Part shown: piece by piece, positions 50,750-59,381 of the stretch | Numbering within the stretch: the first letter of the stretch is position 1 | Layout of the letters: every line of letters starts with the position of its first letter | Assembly: GCA_934489895.1 (NCBI GenBank) | Contig: CAKSST010000010.1 | Location: 1 to 63,245, forward strand | Origin: an uncultured Eubacteriales bacterium | Lineage (GTDB): Bacteria; Bacillota; Clostridia; Oscillospirales; Acutalibacteraceae | Reading direction: 5' to 3' | Length of the DNA: 63,245 nucleotides | The notes under the pieces: generated by a model | Told to the model about the DNA's origin: nothing | Database searches by the model: none | The model's input: only the letters and a program-made list of their open reading frames with translations | Program-made: the position numbers and the translations under genes

Positions 50750-51691
50750 TTAAACAGCGCATAGTATATGCATGTTGCGGATTTGACTGTCGCCGATAGT
50801 ATCATTTATTATATAAGCCTGGCGTTCCATTTCAGTGTCTGTGTGACTTGTTAAGCCTTGCACTTTTAGCTCTTTTGAAATTGTGTTACTGATGTTTTCT
50901 ATAATTTCGCTTTTCTTTTGTGCGTCAGTCTGGCTGTTGCCGCTTGATATTAAATACTCAAGCGGTTGTGAAAGGGAGGAAAGCCGAGGCAACTCTCTCA
51001 AAGCGTGAAAGCTCCATTTATAATACGGAATATAGGTTTTATTGAGCAGGAAAATTACATTTAAAGTGCTTTTTACAAACTCAAATACAGCAAGCTGAGC
51101 GGCCGCAGTTTCGCCTCTTGAAAGGCAGCGTTTGTAATTATACTGTCCTGACTGTCCCATCAAAAGCAGATTTCCCGCAAGTTTTTTAAGCCTTACATCT
51201 TCCGGTAAATAAGAAAGCTTTGTTCTTATTTGAGTGAATTTGCCGTAATTATCAGTAAAAACTGCGCCGTTTACGGCTTCCTTAAGAGAATATTCGGGAA
51301 CGCCAAACCAGTCGGCAAGTGAAAGCTCACCGTCGCGTTTGCCCGTTTTAGCCTCAAAAAAGTCACCCATTCGGATAACCCCGTGACGATTGCCGCCTAC
51401 GGCGCTTACATTGGATCTTTCAAGCCCTAAAAACTGACGGGGCAGCTTTGCGTATGCCCGCTCAAGAGCGAAAGCAGTTTTGTTGTCAACAACATCTTCG
51501 TCGGGGATAAAAATGCAGAAAGCGGGCTCAAAATCGTGGTCGCGGGAAATATCGTCGTCATATCCATAACATTCAGAGCCGCTGCCCGCCAGACCTACTG
51601 CTATAAAAGGCAAAACATCGGCAAACTGCTCTTTGAGCATGGGCACGCCAAAGTTTTCAAAAAAAAGTCGTGACAGATCAAGCCCTTTCAT
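50750..51691 (-). CDS. DUF4037 protein, nucleotidyltransferase-like
   Basis: A 313-aa protein of the DUF4037 type. The N-terminal block FIAVGLAGSGSECYGYDDD continues into ISRDHDFEP (residues 29-56). A Gly-Ser helix start followed by an Asp-x-Asp is the layout of polymerase-beta-like nucleotidyltransferases; DUF4037 is thought to belong near that fold. The rest is mostly helical. I start at ATG 51691, which has GGAGG just upstream; the frame stays open to 51850 but that part lies inside the TPR gene. Last gene of the CARF-nuclease operon. Enzymatic activity and product are unknown; synthesis of a signal nucleotide is a hypothesis. Confidence 0.7.
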   Translation of the reverse strand: MKGLDLSRLFFENFGVPMLKEQFADVLPFIAVGLAGSGSECYGYDDDISRDHDFEPAFCIFIPDEDVVDNKTAFALERAYAKLPRQFLGLERSNVSAVGGNRHGVIRMGDFFEAKTGKRDGELSLADWFGVPEYSLKEAVNGAVFTDNYGKFTQIRTKLSYLPEDVRLKKLAGNLLLMGQSGQYNYKRCLSRGETAAAQLAVFEFVKSTLNVIFLLNKTYIPYYKWSFHALRELPRLSSLSQPLEYLISSGNSQTDAQKKSEIIENISNTISKELKVQGLTSHTDTEMERQAYIINDTIGDSQIRNMHILCAV

Positions 51692-52439
51692 AAATCCTCC
51701 TATAGCGCTCTTTAAGCTGATTTTCATAATCAAAATATCCGTAATAACCAAAAACAGTTGAACATTTTTCGCAAACAAAGGCGTAGTTTCCGTCGGTCTG
51801 ATTTTTACAGCTATTAAGAAGCTCCATTGCCTTTTGTATGTGGCCATCAATAATTTTTTCGGCTTCTTGCAGTCCGTATTGCATTTCTGCGGCGGTTGCC
51901 ATATTAAGATAGGTTATTGCCTGCTCAGGCCGCTTGTCCAGAGAGTTTTGCAAAACGGAAATTGCCTTTTTGTAAAGGCTGTCAGCCTCATCAAAGCGCT
52001 TTAAATCCACAAGCGCCAAAGCCATATTGTTATAAAGCCCCGCAAGCCTGTCATCCGTCGGCATAAGGTTTTCTTCGTAAATTATCTTAGCTTTTTCAAA
52101 CAGACTTATTGCATTTTGGGCCATTCCAAAGGCTTTATATACTGTTGCGCTGTTTAAATAGGTTGTTGCGGCGCCAATATTATTTTCAATATTCATTTTT
52201 TCAATTTGCCCTATCGCATTTTGAGCAAATGCGAGCGCCTGCTCCTTTTCGCCGAGCTTGCGGCAAAGTCCCATAAGCTCATTGTTTAAAAGCAGTACGT
52301 TTTTTTCGTCACAAGCCAGCTTTGCTTCATTAAGCCAGTAAAGCAAATGCCGTTTTGCTGCCGAATAATCGTTTTTGCTCAAATAATCATCAAGTTTTTG
52401 CAGTAATCTGTCTGTGGGTATTTGATTTTTTTGGATCAT
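51678..52439 (-). CDS. Tetratricopeptide-repeat protein
   Basis: A 253-aa soluble protein made of about five TPR-type helical pairs, for example ATTYLNSATVYKAFGMAQNA, LAGLYNNMALALVDLKRFDE and AITYLNMATAAEMQYG. TPR proteins usually act as protein-protein scaffolds or sensors. It lies 18 bases after the CARF-nuclease gene and overlaps the DUF4037 gene by 14 bases, so it is probably the linker of this three-protein set. A CxxC in FVCEKCSTVFGYYGYFD near the C terminus may bind metal. Confidence 0.82.
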   Translation of the reverse strand: MIQKNQIPTDRLLQKLDDYLSKNDYSAAKRHLLYWLNEAKLACDEKNVLLLNNELMGLCRKLGEKEQALAFAQNAIGQIEKMNIENNIGAATTYLNSATVYKAFGMAQNAISLFEKAKIIYEENLMPTDDRLAGLYNNMALALVDLKRFDEADSLYKKAISVLQNSLDKRPEQAITYLNMATAAEMQYGLQEAEKIIDGHIQKAMELLNSCKNQTDGNYAFVCEKCSTVFGYYGYFDYENQLKERYRRIYERA

Positions 52440-52457
52440 AAAGCACGTCCTATAAAT

Positions 52458-53681
52458 TTATTTTATTGCGCCGATCAAAAGCTTTTGCCATCCTTTTTCG
52501 TCAAGCGCGGCGGCATTCGGCTCAAACAGTATGCCCATATCTGCGGCACGCTGTATTACAGACCGCTTTGAGTTTTCGCTGTCGGCAAAAAAGTTGGTTG
52601 CAATAAGCAACTTTTTTGCGTGCTTTCCGCCGAAGCGTTCTGCGACGGTATTCAACTTATATAGCTCGCTCTCGCCTATTTTGCCGTTTTTGCAGGAAAC
52701 AAACAGGGGAGTAAGACCATGCATAAGAATACAGTCAATCTCATTTTTTGTATCTTTTATCGGGCTTGCAATATCGTGAACAATACCGTCCCAGTCAATA
52801 TTGACACCCATAAAGCAATCGCAAAAAAACGGTGTGCCGTTTTGTCTGAGCGAGCGGGCTTCAAAAAGGGTTTTGTATTCAAGCATATTGCCAGAGCCGT
52901 TAAGACAGCTGCAAATAAGAGAATTTTTGTATGAATAACGGTAATCTTCTTCCTTGCTGCTATGTACTTTAACGGCGCCGCAGGCGCTTAAAGACCGCAT
53001 AACAGACTCGAAAACCGTTCGCTTGTAAACAAAATTGTCTATATTGCTTTTAATGCTGTTAAAATTAACAGATATATGCAAATCGTCTGATTTTGCGCCC
53101 GAATGATGCTCAATTTCACTAAGCACAGCAACTTTTTTGTTCCAGGAGTGTGCATCCCTTGCAACAATGCTCCATAACGGCGCAATATCTTTTATGCTAT
53201 ATTTACTGTCAGGCTGCGGCTTTAAGGGTGATACAACACCGCCGTAGAGATAAATAAGCTCTTTAACGGTAATTCCCGGAGAAGAACCTTTTTCAATATG
53301 GCTGTCGCTGTAGGTAAAGCTTCCCGACTCAGTATCAAACTGCTGTATAATTACGGGGTAATTCTCTTTTTGGCGGTCATATACAATACCCGCGGCGGCA
53401 ATTACTGCCTCATTGCCGCCAGAAATGTCAATAACGCAATTATCACCTGATTTTATAATGTCGGTCAATACAAAAACGGCATCGTTTATATCATCAGAGT
53501 TAACGCTGCGAAGAACAATTTTGGTATTGATACCTTTATTTTTGAAAAATTGCTTATATCTGTTAACCCTTTTTTGCATAATATCAATATCGCCTATAAA
53601 AATAAGCGTGTCGGGTTTAAGGCTAAGACAGCTTGAAATATTTTCAATTGGGTCACGGTCAAAGCATTCAACAACGGTCAT
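52458..53681 (-). CDS. DUF1887 CARF-like sensor with PD-(D/E)XK nuclease domain (Card1/Can2-like)
   Basis: About 407 aa. The N-terminal half (1-150) is a Rossmann-like CARF domain: TLIFIGDIDIMQKRV, then VIDISGGNEAVIAAAG (83-98) in the place of the ligand-binding loop. A middle winged-helix-like part follows (about 160-250). The C-terminal half is a restriction-type nuclease: LEYKTLFEARSLRQNG (267-282), NEIDCILM with Asp316, and FVSCKNG with Lys331. This is the architecture of Card1/Can2, nucleases activated by cyclic tetra-adenylate in type III CRISPR immunity. No cas gene is present here. ATG 53681 follows AGGA; the upstream TTG would precede the transcription start. Activator and target are unknown. 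Confidence 0.82.
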   Translation of the reverse strand: MTVVECFDRDPIENISSCLSLKPDTLIFIGDIDIMQKRVNRYKQFFKNKGINTKIVLRSVNSDDINDAVFVLTDIIKSGDNCVIDISGGNEAVIAAAGIVYDRQKENYPVIIQQFDTESGSFTYSDSHIEKGSSPGITVKELIYLYGGVVSPLKPQPDSKYSIKDIAPLWSIVARDAHSWNKKVAVLSEIEHHSGAKSDDLHISVNFNSIKSNIDNFVYKRTVFESVMRSLSACGAVKVHSSKEEDYRYSYKNSLICSCLNGSGNMLEYKTLFEARSLRQNGTPFFCDCFMGVNIDWDGIVHDIASPIKDTKNEIDCILMHGLTPLFVSCKNGKIGESELYKLNTVAERFGGKHAKKLLIATNFFADSENSKRSVIQRAADMGILFEPNAAALDEKGWQKLLIGAIK

Positions 53682-53714
53682 TTCTTCACATCCTGCGTCT
53701 TGTAATATATACAA

Positions 53715-53743
53715 ATTATACTATATATGCAACTAAAATTCAA
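53715..53743 (-). promoter_or_regulatory. Promoter of the CARF-nuclease operon
   Basis: On the minus strand TTGAAT (53743-53738) and TATAAT (53720-53715) are separated by 17 bases. It lies about 35 bases upstream of the chosen ATG. Confidence 0.8.
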
Positions 53744-53984
53744 ACATATAAGCATTGGCTCATTTTACCGCAATACAAGCGTCAAAAAGAATATAACAAT
53801 CTTCAGGAATCTAATTTCTGCTGTATTTACAATGGCGGTTAACAATTACGGTATACTGCTTATGATTGATGGTAAAACAATAACACTTGCGGGCATTGGC
53901 ACAGTTTAATTTTGGTAAGGAAAGATTTTTGGGTTGGGTACCGAGCTTTTACGTCGCACAAACAAAAATTGTTTGCTACCAATA
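53744..53984. other. Intergenic region upstream of the CARF-nuclease operon
   Basis: No gene is firmly supported. A plus-strand frame of 60 codons (53727-53909, ending MIDGKTITLAGIGTV) is open but has no ribosome site. CAAACAA-AAA-TTGTTTG near 53959-53975 is a small hairpin. Confidence 0.35.
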
Positions 53985-54018
53985 TAAACAAAAAACGGAG
54001 CAGAAATATCTGCTCCGT
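53985..54018 (-). terminator. Terminator of the lysyl-tRNA synthetase gene
   Basis: Ten-base perfect arms (ACGGAGCAGA / TCTGCTCCGT, 53995-54018) around AATA, followed on the minus strand by TTTTTTGTTT. Confidence 0.85.
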
Positions 54019-54029
54019 ACCCCTTGAAT

Positions 54030-56057
54030 TTATTTAATCTGTGTTCCCTCGGGGACGCTGTCGTCAACAAATATTACCTTGCAGCCGCAAGCGTTGTTAG
54101 TTGCTGCAAGCAGCATACCCTCACTTTCAACGCCTGTAAGGCGGGCGGGCTGCAGGTTAGCAACAACAATAATCTTTTTGCCCTCAAGCTGTTCGGGCTT
54201 GTAGTAGTCCTTAAGGCTTGAAACGATAACACGCTTGTCCTTGCCGTCAAACAGGGTCAGCTTGTAGTTGTTTCTTGCCTTTCGGATTTCCTGGCATTTT
54301 ATAATCTTGCAAACACGCAGGTCAATGGTGTTGAACTGGTCAAGCGTTACGGTATCCTTAAAGTCTTCAACGGGGTCGGGGTCGCCGTAAAAAACTTGCT
54401 CTTCTTCTGCCTCTTCGGGTGCGTTTGCTTTTTGTTCAAGCTCAATTTCTTCCTGTGTCTGCGGATATGAAAAATCAAGCAAGTGCAGATAATCCTTTTT
54501 ATCGAGTGTATCAAGGAACAAGTAAAGTCTGGGCCCCTGCTCTCTGCCTAACAGTAGGCGGTAAACGCTTTTAAAGAAGGGCATTTGTATTTTCTTTTTC
54601 TCTTTGTCGTCAACCTCGCCGCCACGTACGGCAAGGGGAACAGCATAAATCATTTCCTCGAGCTCTTCAAGGGAATAATCTTTTTCGCTCAAATTTTTAT
54701 GAAGCAGGGCAATTTCAGCCTTTTGGATATCGGTAAGTTCGCAATAAGCCTCAAAATTACGCCAGCCGCGCAGGCGGTAAACCTGGTCGGGCGCGCAAAC
54801 CTCAAGCCAGTACTTTGCAAGCTCAAGGCGGTCCTTAAACTGCTCATAGGTATAAGGTGTACCGTTCTTTTTAAGTACAGTTTCAAGACGCTCAACATTA
54901 AAGTTAACAATAGAACCAATTTGTACAAGAAGATTCATGGGAACAGGTTGTACTGTTCTGCCTTCAATGAGGCAAGAGTCCATAACATTTTTAATAAGAG
55001 TATCAGCCATACCTTTGTTGTAGGCGTTGAGCATACGGTCAAATTCACCGTACTGGCGCAAAATGCCGTCGTCAAAGCAGAAATCAAAGGCTTTCATAGG
55101 CTCGGTTTTTGCATACAGCCACAAAATAATTTCGGGCTGGTAAATTTTAAGCAATGTTTCGGGGGTAAGGTTAAGACCGCTGGAGCCTGACATTTTTCCC
55201 GTAGCGCCGCGTATACCTATAAATTCATAGCCTTGGAAAATAGGTGGCTCGTAGCCGAAAATCTCTTTTGAAACCTCTTTGCTGGTATCATAGCTTCCGT
55301 TAACTGAAGCATGGTCCTTGCCGCCGGGTTCAAAGTCAACACCCTCATACATCCAGCGCATAGGCCAGTCAACCTTCCAGTTAAGCTTGCAGTTGTGGTT
55401 TGTTTTAAAGTCAAAGCTTGCATGGTGGCCGCAGGCACATTCATACTCGGCAACTGTGTTGTCGTCGTTTAAAGACAGTATTTTTGTAGTGTCCTTGCCG
55501 CACTTATCACAGTAAATGCTAACGGGGAAGAAGTTGTTGCGTTCTTCTTCAGTAGAGTCCTGTGTTCTATGTCGGTCAAGTACGTCAAAAATTTCCTTAC
55601 GCTTTGCAACGGCAAGCAAAATCTGCTCGGTATATTTACCGCTGCGGTACATATCTGCCTGATAGCGATAATCCATATCAATACCAAAAGCCTTAACAGA
55701 AGACAAAAATTCCTGCTCAAAATATTCGGCATAGCTTTTGGCGTCGCTTTTATCGTTAAAGGGGTTGGGCACATCAACATAGGGCATACCGATGTACTGC
55801 TCCATATCGTTGCGCACCTTTGAAACATTTACGGGGATTTTGCGCAGACGGTCATACTCGTCCCAGGAAAAAAGCAGTTTTGCTTTTTTGCCAAGACAAC
55901 GCAAAGCCTGTACAACAAAATAGCTTGTTGCAATATCGCGGAAGTTACCAATGTGGATTGAGCCGGACGGGCTTATACCCGCGGCACACACATATTCTTC
56001 TTTATCGGGATTACGCTCTATAATTCTTTTTGCAATAGCCTCAGCCCAAGTTAACAA
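54030..56057 (-). CDS. Class I lysyl-tRNA synthetase fused to a tRNA-binding OB domain
   Basis: About 675 aa. The class I core has the HIGH-type motif HIGN (residues 35-38, within GISPSGSIHIGNFRD), FSWDEYDRLRK, a CxxC...CxC zinc insert (183-209) and the KMSKS-type motif KMSGS (288-292), all typical of archaeal-type LysRS-I rather than the common class II LysS. The core ends near residue 530, then an acidic linker (QKANAPEEAEEEQ) leads to a Trbp111/EMAP-like domain (about 570-675: FNTIDLRVCKI, VVANLQPARLTGVESEGML), as found at the C terminus of MetRS. I use TTG 56057, spaced well from GAGGTG. MetRS was considered and rejected from the core motifs. Confidence 0.88.
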   Translation of the reverse strand: MLTWAEAIAKRIIERNPDKEEYVCAAGISPSGSIHIGNFRDIATSYFVVQALRCLGKKAKLLFSWDEYDRLRKIPVNVSKVRNDMEQYIGMPYVDVPNPFNDKSDAKSYAEYFEQEFLSSVKAFGIDMDYRYQADMYRSGKYTEQILLAVAKRKEIFDVLDRHRTQDSTEEERNNFFPVSIYCDKCGKDTTKILSLNDDNTVAEYECACGHHASFDFKTNHNCKLNWKVDWPMRWMYEGVDFEPGGKDHASVNGSYDTSKEVSKEIFGYEPPIFQGYEFIGIRGATGKMSGSSGLNLTPETLLKIYQPEIILWLYAKTEPMKAFDFCFDDGILRQYGEFDRMLNAYNKGMADTLIKNVMDSCLIEGRTVQPVPMNLLVQIGSIVNFNVERLETVLKKNGTPYTYEQFKDRLELAKYWLEVCAPDQVYRLRGWRNFEAYCELTDIQKAEIALLHKNLSEKDYSLEELEEMIYAVPLAVRGGEVDDKEKKKIQMPFFKSVYRLLLGREQGPRLYLFLDTLDKKDYLHLLDFSYPQTQEEIELEQKANAPEEAEEEQVFYGDPDPVEDFKDTVTLDQFNTIDLRVCKIIKCQEIRKARNNYKLTLFDGKDKRVIVSSLKDYYKPEQLEGKKIIVVANLQPARLTGVESEGMLLAATNNACGCKVIFVDDSVPEGTQIK

Positions 56058-56237
56058 AATAAACACCTCATATTAGTTGCCAAAATTTGCAATATTTCTA
56101 CAATCATACATTGTATCACAGCCCGCTTTAAAGTGTCAAGACTTTAAATAAATGCAAAGGTCTAAATGCAAAGTGCGCAATTACTGTGTGCGTAGCGCAC
56201 AGAACAACGGGTGTATCATTTTTGATTGTCTTTATAT

Positions 56238-56378
56238 ATGCCGTATAACATCGGCAAAGAATTATCTTGCCGAAACATATCAATTGTTGGGATTGTTGAA
56301 AATGCTGATTTGCCGAAAACAGCAAATTTAGCTCTGCTTTTAGATAAATATGGGACTCATATCTACGCAATTCCGTAA
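56238..56378 (+). other. Short open frame, possible gene fragment
   Basis: Forty-six codons from ATG 56238 to TAA 56378 read MPYNIGKELSCRN, then ISIVGIVENADLPKTANL and end HIYAIP. Composition looks coding, but there is no ribosome site, so this is either a decayed fragment or chance. It lies in the 360-base gap between the divergent synthetase and the potassium genes; a TGTGCG-TAG-CGCACA hairpin sits upstream (56187-56201). No T-box or lysine riboswitch is seen in this gap. Confidence 0.25.
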
Positions 56379-56385
56379 TAAATAC

Positions 56386-56413
56386 AAAAAGCCGGGATAA
56401 CACTCGGCTTTTT
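56386..56413. terminator. Terminator of the potassium uptake operon
   Basis: AAAAAGCCG and CGGCTTTTT around a 10-base loop; works in both directions, ending the minus-strand trkA gene. Confidence 0.8.
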
Positions 56414-56417
56414 ATAT

Positions 56418-57071
56418 TTATTTATTAAGCTTTGCTAATTTATCAACCTTTGCAATAACAACCAGCCTCATAGAAGCTTCAAGGGGCATTAACGGGTCAA
56501 TCACAGTGATAACCTCGTTTTGTTTTATAACCGCAACAACATTTATTGTATATCTTTCACGCAGTTTAAGCTCAACAAGGTTTTTGCCAACCCATTTTTC
56601 CATAACATCAATTTCCACCATGGAAACATTCTGCGATAGCTCAACCATATCTACAAAGCCTGCGCTCAGCAGATTTTTTGCAAGCCGCATACCTGATTCC
56701 TGTTCGGGTAACACTACCTGATCGGCACCTACGCGGGTGAAAATTGTACTGTGCATTTCAATTGCGCTTTTTGCAATAACTGTTTTAACGCCCGCTTCCT
56801 TGCAGAGTGTTATTGCCATAACACTGGCTTCAATGTTGCTTGCCATTGCAATAATGGCAACATCAATGTTTTCTATTCCCAACTGTTTAATAACCGCGGG
56901 GTCGGTAATATCTGCACATTTGCAAAGAGGTAATACATCTGCAAGGTCGTTAACAATATTCTGATTTATATCAACCGCCAGCACCTCTGCACCGCTTGCG
57001 ACCAATTCCTTTGCAACAGCGGCGCCGTATCTGCCAAGACCTAAAACAGCATAGGTTTTATTTATACTCAT
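56418..57071 (-). CDS. ktrA: TrkA/KtrA potassium uptake regulatory subunit
   Basis: Cytosolic RCK protein of 217 aa that gates the KtrB channel in response to nucleotides. The Rossmann motif GLGRYGAAVAKELV (about residues 11-24) ends in the acidic ribose binder VLAVDIN, and the C-terminal RCK_C domain covers about 135-217 (LVELKLRERYTINVVAVIK). It lies downstream of ktrB with a 14-base gap. AAAGGAAA precedes the ATG. Confidence 0.92.
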   Translation of the reverse strand: MSINKTYAVLGLGRYGAAVAKELVASGAEVLAVDINQNIVNDLADVLPLCKCADITDPAVIKQLGIENIDVAIIAMASNIEASVMAITLCKEAGVKTVIAKSAIEMHSTIFTRVGADQVVLPEQESGMRLAKNLLSAGFVDMVELSQNVSMVEIDVMEKWVGKNLVELKLRERYTINVVAVIKQNEVITVIDPLMPLEASMRLVVIAKVDKLAKLNK

Positions 57072-57085
57072 AAAGCATTTCCTTT

Positions 57086-58435
57086 CTATCCAACGCTTAT
57101 TTCTTCTATGGGATTTTTCATAAGATTGCGGTTTGTCTTTTTTACATTAAAGGCAATAGCAAGAGAGATAGGACCGACTCTGCCCAAATACATTGCGGCT
57201 GTAATAATTAGCTTGCCTGCATCGTTAAGGATGGGTGTTATGTTTTTTGAAAGACCTACCGTTGCGGTAGCGCTTACGGTTTCGTACAGTATATTCAAAA
57301 AGGAGGCATGCGTAACCGAGCAAAGCAAAACGGTTGATGCGAAAACAATTGAAAAGGAAATAACGGTTACGCTTACAGCCTTGTTTATAGATTGCTTTGA
57401 AAGTGTTCTGTCAAACAGGCTGATTTCATCCTTGTTTTTGACCATAGCAAGCGCGGTGGCAAAAAGTACGGCAACCGTTACGGTTTTAATTCCGCCCGCA
57501 GTACCTACGGGAGAGCCGCCTATAAACATAAGTAAAAGAGAAACAAATGATGTTGCGTTTGTCAGGTTTTCCTGCGGTAAGGTAGCAAAGCCTGCTGTTC
57601 TTGTGGTTACAGACTGAAAAAAACTTGCCTGTATTTTATCAAAAAGCGAAAAATCTTTAATGGTGAGCGGGTTAGAATATTCAAATATAAATATTAAGGC
57701 GGCACCCACAAAAATAAGTATTGCGGTAGCACATAAAACGATTTTTGAGTGGAGAGTTAAGCGCCTGAAACGCTTTGTTTTATATTCGCGCAGTACCATT
57801 ATCACATCCCACCATACAATATAACCCAGACCGCCGAGTACTACAAGCAGGCAGGTAACAATATTAATTATAGGATTAGTAACATAATCACACAAGCTGT
57901 TTTCTGCAATAATGTCAATCCCCGCATTACAAAAAGCAGAAACCGAGTTAAATAGGGAAATCCATATACCCTTTGGTCCAAACTGCGGTATAAAAACTGT
58001 CATATACAAAAGAGCGCCCACACCCTCAATTATTGCAGAGCCTGCAATAACCTTTTTAACAAAAGCTTTCAGCCCTGAAAGTGAGTTCAGATTAAATGCG
58101 TCTTGTAGCAGCAAACTGTCTGAAAGGTGCATCTTTCTGTGCAGATAAAAAGCAATTGAAGATATTACAGTAATAACTCCTAAACCGCCGATTTGTATTA
58201 AACATAGAATTACAATTTGACCGAAAACACTCCAATGCGAAACTGTTGGGACAACCACAAGACCTGTAACACAGGTGGAGGTAGTGGCGGTAAACAACGC
58301 GTCAATAAAGGGTGTTGGGTTGCCGCTTGCAGAGCTTTGCGGCAGACACAACAAAACAGCGCCAATTAAAATTGTCGCTAAAAAACTGAACATTATTATA
58401 TGTGTGGTAGACAAATTGTTTAATAATTTTTTCAT
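57086..58435 (-). CDS. ktrB: TrkH/KtrB potassium channel subunit
   Basis: Membrane K+ translocator of about 449 aa with four MPM repeats. Selectivity-filter regions are visible: TTSTCVTGLVVV, FCNAGIDI, TTRTAGFATLP and TATVGLSKNI. SPVGTAGGIKT marks the conserved intramembrane gate region. Probably a dimer gated by KtrA encoded next. I start at ATG 58435; longer frames would begin inside the perfect hairpin terminator at 58491-58542. Confidence 0.93.
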   Translation of the reverse strand: MKKLLNNLSTTHIIMFSFLATILIGAVLLCLPQSSASGNPTPFIDALFTATTSTCVTGLVVVPTVSHWSVFGQIVILCLIQIGGLGVITVISSIAFYLHRKMHLSDSLLLQDAFNLNSLSGLKAFVKKVIAGSAIIEGVGALLYMTVFIPQFGPKGIWISLFNSVSAFCNAGIDIIAENSLCDYVTNPIINIVTCLLVVLGGLGYIVWWDVIMVLREYKTKRFRRLTLHSKIVLCATAILIFVGAALIFIFEYSNPLTIKDFSLFDKIQASFFQSVTTRTAGFATLPQENLTNATSFVSLLLMFIGGSPVGTAGGIKTVTVAVLFATALAMVKNKDEISLFDRTLSKQSINKAVSVTVISFSIVFASTVLLCSVTHASFLNILYETVSATATVGLSKNITPILNDAGKLIITAAMYLGRVGPISLAIAFNVKKTNRNLMKNPIEEISVG

Positions 58436-58490
58436 ATATGCCTGCTTAATTTGTTTTTTTAAAATTATACCTTTTTGAAAAAGCAATGTC

Positions 58491-58542
58491 AATAAAAAGC
58501 AGCCGACATAATGCGCATGCATTATGTCGGCTGCTTTTTATT
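58491..58542 (-). terminator. Perfect 24-bp hairpin terminator of the HAD gene
   Basis: Arms of 24 perfectly paired bases (AATAAAAAGCAGCCGACATA then ATGC, and the complement) around GCAT, with a T run in both directions. It directly follows the stop codon of the HAD gene on the minus strand. Confidence 0.85.
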
Positions 58543-58544
58543 AT

Positions 58545-59339
58545 TTAGTTTTCTTCGGTAACACGAACAATATCACCAACACCGTCTAAAATCATTGTCG
58601 GACAGTAGGCATATTCTTCAATTGTCTGCATTGTGGAAATGCCCGAAAGCACCAAAACGGTAGACATACCGCTTTCCGTACCGCAAATAATATCTGTATC
58701 CATACGGTCGCCGACCATAACAGCCTCGTCAGCGTGACAGCCCAGCATTTTAAGGCCTGTACGCATCATTAAGGGGTTGGGCTTGCCGCAGTAATACGCT
58801 TTTTTACCGGTAGCCATTTCAATGGGCGCAGTTAATGCGCGGCAGGCGGGGGCAATACCGCCTTCAATAGGACCCGAAACATCAGAGTTCGCGCCTATAA
58901 GTTTTGCGCCGCCAAGCACCAAATTGGTGGCTTTTGTGAGGGTATCAATATTATATGATTTTGCTTCGCCAATTACAACATAGTCCGGATTGACGTCGTT
59001 CATAATAATGCCTGCATCATAAAGTGCGTTGGTAAGACCTGCCTCACCCAATACATAAGCCGAGCAGCCCGGTGACTGACTTTTTAAAAATTCAGCCGTG
59101 GCAAGAGCACTTGTGTAAAAATGATGTTCGGGTACATCAAGACCGATACGCAAAAGTTTCTGATTCAATTCACGCGGGGTATAACCGCTGTTGTTGGTTA
59201 AAAAAAGATATTCTTTGTTATTACTATGAAGCCATTCTATAAAACGGGCAACACCCGGCAAAATTTTGTTGCCGTGGTATATAACACCGTCCATATCGCA
59301 AATAAACCCCTTTTTTTCATTGAAATCAATATTTGCCAT
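58545..59339 (-). CDS. HAD-IIA family phosphatase (NagD-like)
   Basis: A 264-aa phosphatase of the HAD superfamily, subfamily IIA. Motif I CDMDGVIYHG (nucleophile Asp at about 15), motif II LTNNSG, motif III with the late Lys in YYCGKPNPLMM, and motif IV MVGDRMDTDI. NagD-like enzymes dephosphorylate small sugar phosphates or nucleotides, often as house-cleaning; the substrate is not predictable. AAGGAGA precedes the ATG. Confidence 0.92.
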   Translation of the reverse strand: MANIDFNEKKGFICDMDGVIYHGNKILPGVARFIEWLHSNNKEYLFLTNNSGYTPRELNQKLLRIGLDVPEHHFYTSALATAEFLKSQSPGCSAYVLGEAGLTNALYDAGIIMNDVNPDYVVIGEAKSYNIDTLTKATNLVLGGAKLIGANSDVSGPIEGGIAPACRALTAPIEMATGKKAYYCGKPNPLMMRTGLKMLGCHADEAVMVGDRMDTDIICGTESGMSTVLVLSGISTMQTIEEYAYCPTMILDGVGDIVRVTEEN

Positions 59340-59381
59340 ATATAACGTCTCCTTAGGCTCATTCTTACTAATCTACAACCA

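Noticed and set aside
51692..51850. N-terminal extension of the DUF4037 protein
   Set aside because: The extra 53 codons overlap the TPR gene, and the strong GGAGG site sits directly before ATG 51691.
52458..53681. Accessory gene of a type III CRISPR locus
   Set aside because: The domain pair fits, but no cas10, csm/cmr genes or repeat array occur anywhere in the window; the gene is in an operon with unrelated proteins.
54585..55190. 201-codon plus-strand open frame inside the synthetase gene
   Set aside because: It lies fully antisense to a well-supported gene, has no ribosome site and shows no recognisable domain.
54030..56057. Methionyl-tRNA synthetase
   Set aside because: The C-terminal OB domain suggests MetRS, but the catalytic core (HIGN, FSWDEYDR, KMSGS, zinc insert) is that of class I LysRS.
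56058..56417. T-box or lysine riboswitch upstream of the lysyl-tRNA synthetase
   Set aside because: I looked on the minus strand for the T-box core and a long multi-stem aptamer and found neither.
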